NCBI RefSeq assembly: GCF_014333525.1
Contig: NZ_JACSCX010000003.1
Location: 682,001-746,000 of the forward strand
Source: Hymenobacter puniceus
GTDB lineage: Bacteria; Bacteroidota; Bacteroidia; Cytophagales; Hymenobacteraceae
Length of the DNA stretch: 64,000 nucleotides
Direction of reading: 5' to 3'
How positions within the stretch are numbered: position 1 is the stretch's first letter; each line of letters starts with the position of its first letter. The notes beneath the pieces were generated by a model. It saw nothing but the letters and a program-made list of their open reading frames with translations, ran no database searches and was not told where the DNA came from. The translations under genes were made by a program, and so were the position numbers. Shown here piece after piece: positions 44,889 through 54,227 of the stretch.

Positions 44889-45899
44889 TTACCATTTAAT
44901 CAGCGCCGAGGCCCAGGTGAAGCCGGAGCCAAAGGCGGCCAGGCATACTAGGTCGCCGCGCTTAATGCGGCCTTCCTGCACGGCCTCGCTCAGGGCAATG
45001 GGCACGCTGGCGGCGGTGGTGTTGCCGTAGCGCTGAATGTTGCTGAAGATCTTGTCGTCGGTGAGGCCCATTTTCTGCTGCACATACTGCGTGATGCGCA
45101 GATTCGCCTGGTGCGGAATCAGCATGTCGATGTCCTTGGACTCGTAGCCGTTGGCATCCAGCGCCTCGCGGATTACCTGCGGGAACCGGACTACGGCGTG
45201 CTTGAACACGTTCTGGCCGTTCATGTAGGGGTACATCTCCAGCTCATTGGCCACCACGTAGTCCACCCGGTTGTTGCGGTTGGAGCCGGGCTCTTTCACA
45301 ATCAGCTCTTCGGCGTGCTCGCCCTGCGAGTGTAGGTGGGTGCTCAGGATGCCGTGGCCCTCGCGGGTGCAGGGGCGCAGCACTACCGCGCCCGCGCCAT
45401 CCCCGAAAATTACGGATACGCCCCGGCCCCGGGTGCTGATGTCGAGGCCCGAGGAGTGAATCTCGGAGCCCACCACCAGCACCGTATCGTACATGCCGGT
45501 TTTGATGAACTGGTCGGCCATGCTCAGCGCGTACACAAAGCCGGAGCACTGGTTGCGCACATCGAATGCCGGAATGGGGGCCGCAATGCCCAACTCGCGC
45601 TGCAGCAGAACGCCCGAGCCCGGGAAAAAGTAGTCGGGCGACAAGGTGGCAAACACAATCATCTGCACGTCGTCGGGGGTGAGACCGGCCATTTCCAGGG
45701 CTTTGCGTGCCGCGTTGGCACCCATGTTGGCGGTGGTGTCTTTGCCTTCCTCGAACCAGCGCCGCTCCCGAATGCCGGTACGTTCCTGAATCCACTCGTC
45801 GGTGGTTTCCATGAGTTCGGTGAGGTCAGCATTCGTTACGACCCGCGCGGGTACGTAGTGGCCGACGCCGGCAATTTCAGAATGTCGGAGAGTTGACAT
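44889..45899 (-). CDS. fabH: 3-oxoacyl-ACP synthase III (FabH)
   Basis: The 336-residue initiation enzyme of fatty acid synthesis condenses an acyl-CoA primer with malonyl-ACP. The triad is visible: C118 in VRNQCSGFVYALS, the histidine in IPHQANLRITQYV and the asparagine in QRYGNTTAASVPIAL. Other blocks are WIQERTGIRERRW and GAGAVVLRP. The ATG at 45899 (MSTLRHSEIAGVGHYVP) is chosen since the upstream extension is not conserved-looking. The family may prefer branched primers in Bacteroidota. It follows the glycosyltransferase gene, both on the minus strand. Confidence 0.95.
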   Translation of the reverse strand: MSTLRHSEIAGVGHYVPARVVTNADLTELMETTDEWIQERTGIRERRWFEEGKDTTANMGANAARKALEMAGLTPDDVQMIVFATLSPDYFFPGSGVLLQRELGIAAPIPAFDVRNQCSGFVYALSMADQFIKTGMYDTVLVVGSEIHSSGLDISTRGRGVSVIFGDGAGAVVLRPCTREGHGILSTHLHSQGEHAEELIVKEPGSNRNNRVDYVVANELEMYPYMNGQNVFKHAVVRFPQVIREALDANGYESKDIDMLIPHQANLRITQYVQQKMGLTDDKIFSNIQRYGNTTAASVPIALSEAVQEGRIKRGDLVCLAAFGSGFTWASALIKW

Positions 45900-45975
45900 A
45901 GGGAGAGGGGAATTAAGCAGGCAGAGAGACGGGACCGAAGGGGCTGAAAGTAAGAAAAAGTCGGCTGTCCGTTCT

Positions 45976-47145
45976 CTAACGGCCGGCAAAGGTCGGCAGT
46001 TGCTGAATAGAATCCACTACTGCCCCCAATTTTATAGCTTCGGTAGCCCAAAGTGCCGCGGCGGATGGACCAGTTGGGTAAAAGTGCTGTGCCGTCAGCT
46101 TCGTAAGCACTGCTTCAGAAACGTGCGGAAACTCTACCACCACAGCCGCCTGGTACCGGCAGGCCACTTCCTGCCAGAGCGGATTGGGAGGCAGCAGCAG
46201 CGGCAGGCCGTGCGCCAGATACTCATAGAGCTTGGTAGGAATGCAGTGCGCCGAACTGGGATGTGGCCGGTAGGGTAGCAGCCCCAGGTGGCTGCGTTGG
46301 ATTTCAGCTACAATATGGGCGTGGGGCACCGGCTCGTCGCCACCAACCAGTACAATGGCGTCGTCGGCGGCAGCCAGCTGCTGCAGCTGGGCCAGCACGG
46401 CAGGCTGCTGGCAGAATCCGGCAATTGTGAGCTGGGCGTTGGGCCAATGACGGCGCAGCCGCTGCGTGAACTCCACCGCCTCAAATACGCCATTCAGCTC
46501 AGAAATAGTGCCTGAATACAGCAGCCGCAGGGGCTGGCCAAATGCCGGTAGTGAGCGGGCTTGCGTCGGCAGGGTTTCGGTAGGCTGGGGCTGGTATTTG
46601 TTTTCCAGCACCACCGTGTTTTGAGGACTTGCAAATGGCAGCTCAGCGGCGTAGCTGCGCTCAGCCAGCAGTATGCGGGCGGCGCGGCGGGCGGCCACGG
46701 TTTCGAGGGTGCGTACGGCCCCGGCCAGCAATCCGCGCAGCCAGGCCGGATACACGTGCTGCGTACGGATGTTGAGGGCGTAGTTTTCACGCACGTCGTA
46801 CAGGAACTGCCGGCGGAAACCCAGGGCCTGCCACAGCAGCGTCAGCGGTAGCAGTTCTGGGGCGTGCACCACAACCAACTGCGGCTGCAGCTGCCGCAGC
46901 AGGCGCCAGTAGTGCACCTGGGCCTGCAGCCGGGCCCAGCTCAGGCGAGTGCCGCGCAACAAGCTGTGGGTGTACAGGTTGTCGGGGGTGTCGGGGGGGA
47001 GGGCTGCTTCCCGGCCGGCTACGTGTACGGCTGTGCCAGACCGCGCTGCCAGGGTGCGCCCAAATTTCCCGAACATGCGGGTATCATCCAGGGGCTTAAG
47101 CACCGAGGCCAATAAAATAACGGTTGGAGGCGGCAGATGCGGCAT
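45976..47145 (-). CDS. Glycosyltransferase, GT4-like
   Basis: The 389-residue enzyme probably belongs to the GT-B fold. The N-terminal half (VILLASVLKPLDDTRMFGK, VHAPELLPLTLLW) and the C-terminal donor-binding half (LRLLYSGTISELNGVFEAVE, LTIAGFCQQPAVL, HLGLLPYRPHPSSAHCIPTK with LYEYLAHGLPLLLP) look like group 1 glycosyltransferases. The sugar and acceptor are unknown. The start is either ATG 47145 (MPHLPPPTVIL) or ATG 47187; I chose the shorter one because the extension is basic and unlike relatives. It is divergent from dapD, and promoters may overlap. Confidence 0.82.
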   Translation of the reverse strand: MPHLPPPTVILLASVLKPLDDTRMFGKFGRTLAARSGTAVHVAGREAALPPDTPDNLYTHSLLRGTRLSWARLQAQVHYWRLLRQLQPQLVVVHAPELLPLTLLWQALGFRRQFLYDVRENYALNIRTQHVYPAWLRGLLAGAVRTLETVAARRAARILLAERSYAAELPFASPQNTVVLENKYQPQPTETLPTQARSLPAFGQPLRLLYSGTISELNGVFEAVEFTQRLRRHWPNAQLTIAGFCQQPAVLAQLQQLAAADDAIVLVGGDEPVPHAHIVAEIQRSHLGLLPYRPHPSSAHCIPTKLYEYLAHGLPLLLPPNPLWQEVACRYQAAVVVEFPHVSEAVLTKLTAQHFYPTGPSAAALWATEAIKLGAVVDSIQQLPTFAGR

Positions 47146-47319
47146 TGTGGCAGCGAAGATGGTAAGTTTGCGCTTCCCGCTCGTCATGGAGCGCCAAGCA
47201 ACGCTTCTGCAACAAACTGCCGGGCTGCATGCAGCAGTGGGGAGTTATGGCCGGATGCTCTGCGTTGTGCTTCAGGACACGGGCATGTACCAACATGTAT
47301 CAATTCAACCAGCGTAAGA

Positions 47320-48144
47320 ATGACTGATCTGCAGCAAACCATTGAAGCAGCCTGGAACGACCGGAGCCTGCTCACGAATGCCACCACCACCGACGCCATT
47401 CAGCATGTTATTGAGGAGCTCGACAAGGGCCGCCTGCGCGTGGCCCAGCCCGCCACCGACCAGGAAGGCGCCTGGCTGGTAAACGACTGGGTTAAGAAAG
47501 CCGTCATCTTGTATTTCCCCATTCGCCAGATGGAAACCCTGGAAGTAGGCCCGTTTGAGTTCCGCGACAAAATGCGCCTCAAAACCAACTACGAGCAGCA
47601 AGGGGTGCGCGTAGTGCCGCCGGCCGTAGCCCGTTACGGTGCCTACCTGGCCCCCGGCGTGATTATGATGCCCAGCTACGTGAACATTGGCGCGTGGGTA
47701 GGCGAGGGCACGATGGTGGACACCTGGGCCACGGTAGGCTCCTGCGCGCAGATTGGCGCGGGCGTGCACCTGAGCGGCGGCGTGGGTATCGGCGGCGTGC
47801 TGGAGCCGGTGCAGGCCGCGCCGGTTATCATCGAGGATGGGGCCTTTGTGGGCTCGCGCAGTATCCTAGTGGAAGGCTGCTTTGTGGGTCGCGAGGCCGT
47901 CATTGGCGCGGGCGTCACCATCACGGGTAGCACCAAAATCATCGACGTGACGGGTTCGGAGCCTATCGAGTATAAAGGTACGGTACCGGCCCGCTCGGTG
48001 GTAATTCCGGGCTCCTACACCAAGCATTTCGCCGCCGGCGACTACCAGGTGCCCTGCGCCCTCATCATTGGGCAGCGCAAGCCCAGCACCGACCTCAAAA
48101 CCAGCCTCAACGACGCATTGCGCGAACATAACGTGGCAGTATAG
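47320..48144 (+). CDS. dapD: Tetrahydrodipicolinate N-succinyltransferase
   Basis: The 274-residue enzyme transfers succinyl from succinyl-CoA to tetrahydrodipicolinate in lysine and meso-diaminopimelate synthesis. The N-terminal domain (DLQQTIEAAWNDRSLLTN) is followed by a left-handed beta helix of hexapeptide repeats: GVIMMPSYVNIGAWVGEGTM, DTWATVGSCAQIGAGVHLSG, GGVGIGGVLEP and EDGAFVGSRSILVEG. The C-terminal TKHFAAGDYQVPCALIIGQR is standard. A TAAGTTTG box at 47163-47170 may belong to its promoter, leaving a ~145-nt leader. The length matches DapD. Confidence 0.96.
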   Translation: MTDLQQTIEAAWNDRSLLTNATTTDAIQHVIEELDKGRLRVAQPATDQEGAWLVNDWVKKAVILYFPIRQMETLEVGPFEFRDKMRLKTNYEQQGVRVVPPAVARYGAYLAPGVIMMPSYVNIGAWVGEGTMVDTWATVGSCAQIGAGVHLSGGVGIGGVLEPVQAAPVIIEDGAFVGSRSILVEGCFVGREAVIGAGVTITGSTKIIDVTGSEPIEYKGTVPARSVVIPGSYTKHFAAGDYQVPCALIIGQRKPSTDLKTSLNDALREHNVAV

Positions 48145-48150
48145 TTTTGC

Positions 48151-48261
48151 GTGATGAAGTGAATTGGGGCAGGTGAGAAGTAACTGGAATTTCGTTCTTG
48201 CTTTTCCTGACCACCTGTTGCCTGTCACGGTTCACCTCCTCACCCAATCACCTCTTCACTT
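48151..48261. repeat. Imperfect inverted repeat between dapD and the next gene
   Basis: GTGATGAAGTGAATTGGGGC near 48151 and CTCACCCAATCACCTCTTCAC near 48240-48261 are partly complementary (about 70%). The repeat-like look suggests another dispersed element; evidence is modest. Confidence 0.4.
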
Positions 48262-48270
48262 ACTTCAAAA

Positions 48271-49062
48271 ATGAACACGAAATCTGGGCCGGTATCGGCG
48301 GCAGAAGCCCGCGACGAAATCCGGAACTACGTTGCTGCCGAGTATGAGAAGCCTGCTGCCGAGGTGCAAACCAAAGTGGTTTTCAACATGGACCTGCCCT
48401 GGGTAGATGGGACCGTGCAGCCGTGCTACCTGGTGGAATGGTTTGCCGGCCTAGCCAACGGCGTAGCTGTTACGGGACCGTACACGTATAATCTGCCCGA
48501 ACTCAACGTGGGCGATACGCGCCAGCTGGGCGGCCTGAATGAGTGGCGCCAGCAGTTGCTCAACCTCTATGCCGGCTGCGAGGTAGCCACGGCCGCGCGC
48601 CTTACCCAGCCCCTCACTGACTTCTCGGACCCCACCCGCACCCGCCTGATTCTGGAAAACCTGCAGGACCGCCGGGCCCCACGCTTCGTCATCAACTGCT
48701 CGGTGCGGGAGTTTTTGCGCGTCGGCACCGACGAATACTATGTGTTCAACGGCGACTGGGTGCACAACCCACATTATTCCTACTCAGCCACGTTCGGCTT
48801 CAAACCCCGGCAGGAAAATACCACGCTGGTGCTGCCCGAAGACGAAAGCGCCATCCGGATTGCGCCCCACAAGTTCCTCACGCCGGTACCGGAAGTTGGG
48901 GCTGACGGCGCAGTGCCCGGCGAGCCAGCCGGCTTCATCATGATGAAGAACGGCCGCATTGTGGAGTATATGGCCGCCCCCGCCACCCGCGCCGTGATTG
49001 ACAGAGTGGCTATGTATTACCTGCTGGGCCAGGAAAACGGTCCGTTTGCCATCAAACGCTAA
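48271..49062 (+). CDS. Hypothetical protein
   Basis: The 263-residue soluble protein has no signal peptide. Blocks that stand out are RDEIRNYVAAEYEKPAAEVQ, FNMDLPWVDGTVQPCYLVEW, LQDRRAPRFVINCSVREFL, YYVFNGDWVHNPHYSYSATF and VAMYYLLGQENGPFAIKR. No family was recognised and no catalytic motif stands out. It follows dapD after an intergenic repeat and is convergent with msrA, with a 25-bp inverted repeat between. The codon usage is normal for the region, so the gene is real. Confidence 0.7.
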   Translation: MNTKSGPVSAAEARDEIRNYVAAEYEKPAAEVQTKVVFNMDLPWVDGTVQPCYLVEWFAGLANGVAVTGPYTYNLPELNVGDTRQLGGLNEWRQQLLNLYAGCEVATAARLTQPLTDFSDPTRTRLILENLQDRRAPRFVINCSVREFLRVGTDEYYVFNGDWVHNPHYSYSATFGFKPRQENTTLVLPEDESAIRIAPHKFLTPVPEVGADGAVPGEPAGFIMMKNGRIVEYMAAPATRAVIDRVAMYYLLGQENGPFAIKR

Positions 49063-49092
49063 CCCAGGCAGCTGGTCGTCTGTTGCTGAATA

Positions 49093-49154
49093 CGCCCAAA
49101 CAACAGAAAACCCCGGCCTACACGTGTAAGCCGGGGTTTTCAGTTGTTTGGGCG
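49093..49154. terminator. 25-bp hairpin, bidirectional terminator
   Basis: CGCCCAAACAACAGAAAACC (25 nt in all, 49093-49117) pairs with 49130-49154 with one mismatch. It lies between convergent genes. Confidence 0.88.
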
Positions 49155-49158
49155 CAGC

Positions 49159-49701
49159 CTATTGAAGCGCGCCTTTTCGCAGTTTGTCGCCGAACACGGC
49201 ACGCACCTTATCTACTTTAGGCCGCACCACAAACTGGCAGTATGGCTCGCGGCCGTTCTGCTTGTAGTAGTTCTGGTGGTAGTCTTCGGCCGGGTAGAAG
49301 CTCTTGAGCGGCTCAATCTCCGTCACAATGGGCTGGTCGAAGGCCTTGGCCTCGTTGAGTTTCTGCTTGTACTGCTCGGCGAGGTGCTTTTGCTCGTCGT
49401 TGTGGTAGTACACGCCGGAGCGGTACTGCGTGCCGGCATCAGCGCCCTGGCGGTTGAGGGTCGTGGGGTCGTGGGTTTTCCAGAATATCTCCAGCAGCTG
49501 CTCGAAGCTGATAACGGCCGGGTCATAGGTGAGCTGAATTACTTCGGCATGGCCGGTCAGGCCGCTGCATACTTCACGGTAGGTAGGGTTGGAGATACGC
49601 CCGTTAGAATAACCGGATACCACTTTTTCCACGCCTTCGAGGTCCTGAAACACGGCCTCAACGCACCAGAAGCAGCCGGCTCCAAAAGTTGCCTTTTCCA
49701 T
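49159..49701 (-). CDS. msrA: Peptide-methionine (S)-S-oxide reductase MsrA
   Basis: The 180-residue enzyme repairs methionine-S-sulfoxide. The catalytic signature [12 protein letters not shown] places the active-site cysteine at C10 and a second one at C13; further blocks are [32 protein letters not shown] and [11 protein letters not shown]. No C-terminal resolving cysteine pair is seen apart from YCQF. The ATG at 49701 is the family-like start ([10 protein letters not shown]). Cytoplasmic; length normal for MsrA without MsrB. Confidence 0.95.
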   Translation of the reverse strand: MEKATFGAGCFWCVEAVFQDLEGVEKVVSGYSNGRISNPTYREVCSGLTGHAEVIQLTYDPAVISFEQLLEIFWKTHDPTTLNRQGADAGTQYRSGVYYHNDEQKHLAEQYKQKLNEAKAFDQPIVTEIEPLKSFYPAEDYHQNYYKQNGREPYCQFVVRPKVDKVRAVFGDKLRKGALQ

Positions 49702-49875
49702 TCTATTTAGATGTCGTAGGTAAGAGAGAAGAATATGCCCACAGCGCCGGCACAACGTGCGGGGCCGCAGCGTGTGGCATACGCTTAAAAGCCATTTCCA
49801 GCCGAAAAAGTTTGCGGCGCATCAACTGCCACAGTTAGCCTACTGAAAGCCGTCCTCGAACTACCACCCACACGC

Positions 49876-49909
49876 TAAACGGCCTTTCAAACAATTGAAA
49901 GGCCGTTTA
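49876..49909 (-). terminator. Terminator after the 3-hydroxybutyryl-CoA dehydrogenase gene
   Basis: TAAACGGCCTTTCAA and TTGAAAGGCCGTTTA pair perfectly around ACAA. Confidence 0.8.
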
Positions 49910-49948
49910 ACTACTCATTTAAAAGCGCACACCAGTGCCGCCAGTAGG

Positions 49949-50839
49949 TTATTTGCGGAAGCGCTCGGCCACCACCAGGTCTTTGGTGCCGTGGCCCCAG
50001 CTGTAGAAGCCCTCACCCGACTTCACGCCGAGGCGGCCGGCCATCACCATATTTACCAGCAGTGGACACGGCGCGTATTTGGGGTTGCCGAGGCCGTCGT
50101 GCAGCACGCGCATGATGGCCAGGCACACGTCCAGCCCGATAAAGTCGGCTAGCTGCAGCGGACCCATTGGGTGCGCCATGCCCAGCTTCATTACTGTGTC
50201 AATTTCTTCTACGCCCGCCACGCCTTCATGCAGGCTGATAATGGCCTCATTGATCATCGGCATTAGAATGCGGTTGGCCACGAAGCCAGGATAGTCGTTG
50301 ACCTCAGTAGGCGTCTTGCTGAGCTGCCGCGACAACTCCATAATGCGTGCCGTTACCTCGTCGGAAGTAGCATAGCCCCGGATAACCTCCACCAGCTTCA
50401 TCACCGGCACCGGGTTCATAAAGTGCATGCCAATCACCTTGTCGGGGCGCTTTGTAACGGCCGCAATTTTGGTGATGGAAATGGAAGACGTGTTGGAGGC
50501 CAGGATGGCATCCTGCGGCGCGTGCTGGTCTAGCTCACGGAAGATATTGAGCTTGAGGTCTACATTTTCGGTGGCGGCTTCTACCACCAGCTGTACGTCG
50601 CGCACGCCTTCGGCAATGCTGGTAAAGGTGCGGATGCGGCCGACGGTAGCCGTTTTGTCGTCCTCGCTGAGGCTGCCTTTGGCTACCTGACGGTCCAAGT
50701 TCTTGGCGATGGTACCAAGGGCCTTGTCGAGAGCGGGCTGATTAATATCAATGAGGGCAACTGGGAATCCGTGCTGGGCAAATACGTGCGCAATGCCATT
50801 GCCCATGGTACCCGAGCCGATAACGGCAACGTTGATCAT
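49949..50839 (-). CDS. 3-hydroxybutyryl-CoA dehydrogenase
   Basis: The 296-residue enzyme interconverts 3-hydroxyacyl-CoA and 3-oxoacyl-CoA with NAD(P). Rossmann motif VAVIGSGTMGNGIAHVFA, then EAATENVDLKLNIFREL, SNTSSISITKIA, GMHFMNPVPVMKLVEVIRG with the catalytic histidine, and GFVANRILMPMINEAI, GMAHPMGPLQLADFIGLD. The stand-alone size is that of PaaH/Hbd-type enzymes. It works in fatty acid or polyhydroxybutyrate-type metabolism. It stands alone on the minus strand, with a terminator close behind it. Confidence 0.94.
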   Translation of the reverse strand: MINVAVIGSGTMGNGIAHVFAQHGFPVALIDINQPALDKALGTIAKNLDRQVAKGSLSEDDKTATVGRIRTFTSIAEGVRDVQLVVEAATENVDLKLNIFRELDQHAPQDAILASNTSSISITKIAAVTKRPDKVIGMHFMNPVPVMKLVEVIRGYATSDEVTARIMELSRQLSKTPTEVNDYPGFVANRILMPMINEAIISLHEGVAGVEEIDTVMKLGMAHPMGPLQLADFIGLDVCLAIMRVLHDGLGNPKYAPCPLLVNMVMAGRLGVKSGEGFYSWGHGTKDLVVAERFRK

Positions 50840-51193
50840 ACTGAGTGGAAAAGGAAGGGTGGGAAGAGGAGCGGAGACCAGCAGGAGCCGGCCGCTGGCA
50901 AAGCTAGCCCGAAAAACGGGGTCAATCCAACGGAAACAGACTTAGGTGCCGGCCGGAGCCGCCGGAAAACAGCCGGAGCGCTAAAAAGTTTGCTTTCCGA
51001 AAAACCCGTTTTCAGGGCTGTAAGCGGGTTTTTAACGAAATCAGCCAGAATGACTCCGAAATTTTAATAACAAGATTATATCCTTTTGATAACCCCCGCG
51101 TACAAATCCGCAAATCAGCTTATGCTTGTAGCCCTACTGCAGCATGGGTTGAAAATCTTCCAAATCTCTCTCCACCAACTCAATCCAACCACC

Positions 51194-51364
51194 ATGGGCA
51201 ATCTGCTGTACATCATCGCCGTAATTCTCATCCTCATCTGGGCACTGGGCTTCTTTGGCGTGCTCGGTACCGGCATGCAGGGCAACAACCTGATCCACAT
51301 TCTGCTGGTTATTGCCATCATTGCCATCCTGCTGCGTGTTATCCGCGGTGGCCGCGTAGTCTAG
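51194..51364 (+). CDS. Lmo0937-type small membrane protein
   Basis: The 56-residue protein (MGNLLYIIAVILILIWALGF...) has two hydrophobic helices separated by a short glycine-rich turn and a basic end (LRVIRGGRVV). The pattern is that of lmo0937 family membrane proteins. ATG 51194 was chosen over an upstream extension because the family begins GNLLYIIAVI. Inner membrane; often linked with envelope stress, unproven. It is followed by a perfect terminator. Confidence 0.82.
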   Translation: MGNLLYIIAVILILIWALGFFGVLGTGMQGNNLIHILLVIAIIAILLRVIRGGRVV

Positions 51365-51407
51365 CTACGTCTGGTCTGCCCTGGCAGGCCGAAAAATGCG
51401 TCTGAAA

Positions 51408-51451
51408 AACACAAAAACGCCTCCCGGATATCCGGGAGGCGTTTTTGTGTT
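51408..51451. terminator. 21-bp perfect bidirectional terminator
   Basis: AACACAAAAACGCCTCCCGG (21 nt with A) pairs with its complement around TA; A and T runs flank the GC-rich core. It ends the small membrane gene and the outer membrane protein gene. Confidence 0.9.
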
Positions 51452-51472
51452 GGAGCGTAAGCAATACCAGCT

Positions 51473-52297
51473 CTATTTGCCCAGATTGATAAGCAGGTTT
51501 ATCCGAAACTCCGGCTGCCCATAAGGCGAAGTGCTCGTGCCGTCCGGATTCAGACCGTTGTTGAAGTTGTACAAACCTACGATATCCAAGGCTACCCGGT
51601 CGCTGAACTCGTTGCGGTAGCCAACCCCGGCCAGCGGCGTCCTCAGCGTCTGCCCGAAGGAGTACCGTTGGCCCTGGTAGGTGTAGCGCACGTTGGTGCG
51701 TGTCACCTCGTACTCGGCATGCGCAAAAAACTGTTTATACACCATGTACTGCGCAAATACCTTCAGCCCCACATTATTAGCCACAATGTTGGGAGGGTAA
51801 TTGTTCACCTGCTGGTTGTAGTCGGAGTAGCTCACGTTGGTATACGAGTAGCTAATGCCCGGCCCAACCGCCAGCTTCTCAGTTAGCCGGATGCCCAGGG
51901 CCGGCGCAATGCTGGCGTTGAACTGCCCATCACCGTAGAAGCTGCTGTACCCAAGCCCGAAGTTGGTGTACAGAAAATACTTGCGCAGCGGCTTGGGCTG
52001 CTCGCTGGCCCGGCTACCGGCCGGAAAGTCCAGGCCCGAAGGACTGTCGGACGAAGGCTGCTGGGCTGGTAGGGGCGCATTTGCCGGGGCTGGGGCGGGC
52101 ACCGGCACAGCCTGATCCTGCGGGCGTGGGGCCGATGTAGCCGGGCGCGGGGCAGTGCCAGGAGGAGCCGTGTTCAGCTGGGGCTTCACAGTGGACGTGC
52201 TATCGGTGCGCTGGGCCAGCGCCACCGACGGTGCCAGGGCCAGCCCAGTGCCCGTGGTGAGGGCCGCTGCCAGCAGAAAACGGAGGGAAACGTTCAT
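51473..52297 (-). CDS. Outer membrane beta-barrel protein
   Basis: The 274-residue protein has a signal peptide (ending VALA), a proline/alanine-rich low-complexity linker (PAPAPANAPLPAQQPSS region), then amphipathic beta strands typical of a small barrel: YFLYTNFGLGYSSFYGDG, APALGIRLTEKLAVGPGISY, VGLKVFAQYMVYKQFFAHAE and the aromatic C-terminal strand FRINLLINLGK. It should sit in the outer membrane, perhaps as a stress or adhesion protein. No ligand is known. It is followed closely by the ABC-F gene but reads first on the minus strand. Confidence 0.8.
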   Translation of the reverse strand: MNVSLRFLLAAALTTGTGLALAPSVALAQRTDSTSTVKPQLNTAPPGTAPRPATSAPRPQDQAVPVPAPAPANAPLPAQQPSSDSPSGLDFPAGSRASEQPKPLRKYFLYTNFGLGYSSFYGDGQFNASIAPALGIRLTEKLAVGPGISYSYTNVSYSDYNQQVNNYPPNIVANNVGLKVFAQYMVYKQFFAHAEYEVTRTNVRYTYQGQRYSFGQTLRTPLAGVGYRNEFSDRVALDIVGLYNFNNGLNPDGTSTSPYGQPEFRINLLINLGK

Positions 52298-52311
52298 ACC
52301 GGGAGGTAACG

Positions 52312-53937
52312 CTATTTAGAGACGAGTTGGTATTTGCGCTGGCGCAGCGTCTTGATCTGCTCATCGGCCAGGTATTCCTCGTAGTTCATGCGCCGGTCGA
52401 TGATGCCGTCGGGCGTGAGCTCAATAATACGGTTGGCAATGGTTTCGATGAACTGCAAGTCGTGCGACACAAACAGCAGGGTGCCCTGGAATTCGCGCAG
52501 GCTGTTGTTTAGAGCCGTAATGCTTTCCAGGTCCAGATGGTTCGTCGGATCGTCCAGCACCAGCACATTGCCCGATTCCATCATCATTTTGGAAAGCATG
52601 CAGCGCACTTTTTCACCGCCGCTTAGCACGTTGCTTTTCTTCTGCGACTCTTCGCCCGAAAACAGCATGCGGCCCAGAAAGCCCCGGATAAACGACTCGT
52701 CCTTCTCGGTGCTGTACTGGCGCAGCCAGTCTACCAGGTTCAGGTCGGTAGCGAAGAACTCGGAGTTTTCTTTCGGGAAATAGCTGGGCGTGATGGTGGT
52801 GCCCCACTTGATGTCGCCGGTATCAGGCCGGGATTCTCCGAACAGGATGTCAAACAGCAGGGAAGGAGCCCGGTCGTCGCGGCTGATAATGGCCACCTTA
52901 TCCTTCTTGTCCAGCGAGAAGCTGACGTCGCGGAATACCACCTGCCCGTCTACCGACTTGCTCAGGTTTTCCACCGTCAGCAGCTGGTTGCCGGCTTCAC
53001 GTTCGGGCTTGAAGGCAATGTACGGGTACTTGCGTGAGCTAGGCTTGATTTCTTCCAGCGTCAGCTTTTGCAGCAGCTTCTGGCGCGAGGTAGCCTGCTT
53101 GCTTTTGGAGGCGTTGGCCGAGAAGCGGCGCACAAACTCTTCCAGCTCTTTGCGCTTGTCCTCGGTCTTTTTGTTTACATCCTGGCGCTGGCGCAAAGCC
53201 AACTGGCTGCTCTCATACCAGAACGAGTAGTTGCCGGGATACATGGTGATTTTCGAGAAATCGAGGTCGGCCATGTAGTTACACACCGCGTCGAGGAAGT
53301 GACGGTCGTGGCTCACCACAATCACCGTGTTCTGGAACGAGTCGAGGAAGTTCTCCAGCCACAACACTGTTTCGGCGTCGAGGCCGTTGGTAGGTTCGTC
53401 GAGCAGTAGCACGTCGGGGTTGCCGAACAGGGCCTGCGCCAGCAGCACCCGCACTTTATCGGAGCCGCCCAGGTCACCCATCAGCGTGTAGTGCTTGTCT
53501 TCGCCGATACCCAGGCCCGACAGCAGCTCGGCTGCTTCGTACTCCGCGTTCCAGCCTTCGAGGTCGGCAAACTCGCCTTCCAGCGCCGCGGCCCGCTCAC
53601 CGTCAGCGTCCGAGAAGTCGGGCTTGGCATAGAGGGCGTCTTTTTCTTCCATCACCTTCCAGAGGCGGTGGTGGCCCATAATCACGGTCTGCAGCACTGG
53701 TTGCGTATCGTAGGCAAACTGGTCCTGGCGCAGCACCGACAGGCGCGAGCCGGCTGGCATCATCACTGAGCCAGTATTGGCTTCAATGTCGCCGGCCAGA
53801 ATCTTTAGAAATGTAGACTTGCCCGCGCCGTTGGCGCCGATAAGGCCATACACATTGCCGGGCATGAACTTGATGGTGACGTCTTCAAACAGTACACGCT
53901 TACCATAGCGCAGGCTGACATTGGAGGTGCTAATCAT
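52312..53937 (-). CDS. ABC-F family ATPase (YbiT-like) with degenerate second site
   Basis: The 541-residue cytoplasmic protein has two nucleotide-binding domains and no membrane part. It aligns by eye with E. coli YbiT (VYGLIGANGAGKSTFLKILA, VLRQDQFAYDTQPVLQTVIM, ADLDFSKITMYPGNYSFWYE, RRFSANASKSKQATSR). NBD1 has normal Walker A and Walker B (LLLDEPTNGLD) but a changed signature (DLGGSDKVRV). NBD2 lacks the Walker A lysine (VAIISRDDRAPSLLFDIL) and has LVLDDPTNHLD with Asp in place of the catalytic Glu; its signature (NVLSGGEKVRCML) is intact. ABC-F proteins bind the ribosomal E-site and adjust translation. The linker is charged. Confidence 0.92.
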   Translation of the reverse strand: MISTSNVSLRYGKRVLFEDVTIKFMPGNVYGLIGANGAGKSTFLKILAGDIEANTGSVMMPAGSRLSVLRQDQFAYDTQPVLQTVIMGHHRLWKVMEEKDALYAKPDFSDADGERAAALEGEFADLEGWNAEYEAAELLSGLGIGEDKHYTLMGDLGGSDKVRVLLAQALFGNPDVLLLDEPTNGLDAETVLWLENFLDSFQNTVIVVSHDRHFLDAVCNYMADLDFSKITMYPGNYSFWYESSQLALRQRQDVNKKTEDKRKELEEFVRRFSANASKSKQATSRQKLLQKLTLEEIKPSSRKYPYIAFKPEREAGNQLLTVENLSKSVDGQVVFRDVSFSLDKKDKVAIISRDDRAPSLLFDILFGESRPDTGDIKWGTTITPSYFPKENSEFFATDLNLVDWLRQYSTEKDESFIRGFLGRMLFSGEESQKKSNVLSGGEKVRCMLSKMMMESGNVLVLDDPTNHLDLESITALNNSLREFQGTLLFVSHDLQFIETIANRIIELTPDGIIDRRMNYEEYLADEQIKTLRQRKYQLVSK

Positions 53938-54227
53938 AAGAAAAGAAAGGTCGAAAAATCAGGCGAAACGAGGCGCAACCGGCCTGCGGGCCCGCAAAAA
54001 TACAGAAAATGCCCTGCGTCTCCGCACCAAAGCCCGAACCAACGGCCTGAGCCGGGCGCAACAGCTGGCCGGAAGTACAAATTTAGGCTTCTGGTGCAAC
54101 AACACAGCCGCAAAATGGTATAGAGAGAGGCGGTACTTTGGGCAAGCTGCTGAACAACAGCGTCTATTTCAGTTCCGGTTCCGCCAGTCGTACGGGTTTT
54201 CTCTTCCACCCTTAACCAATTTTCTAC

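Noticed and set aside
49159..49701. MsrA/MsrB fusion
   Set aside because: The protein ends after a normal MsrA domain; no MsrB zinc cysteines or catalytic motif follow.
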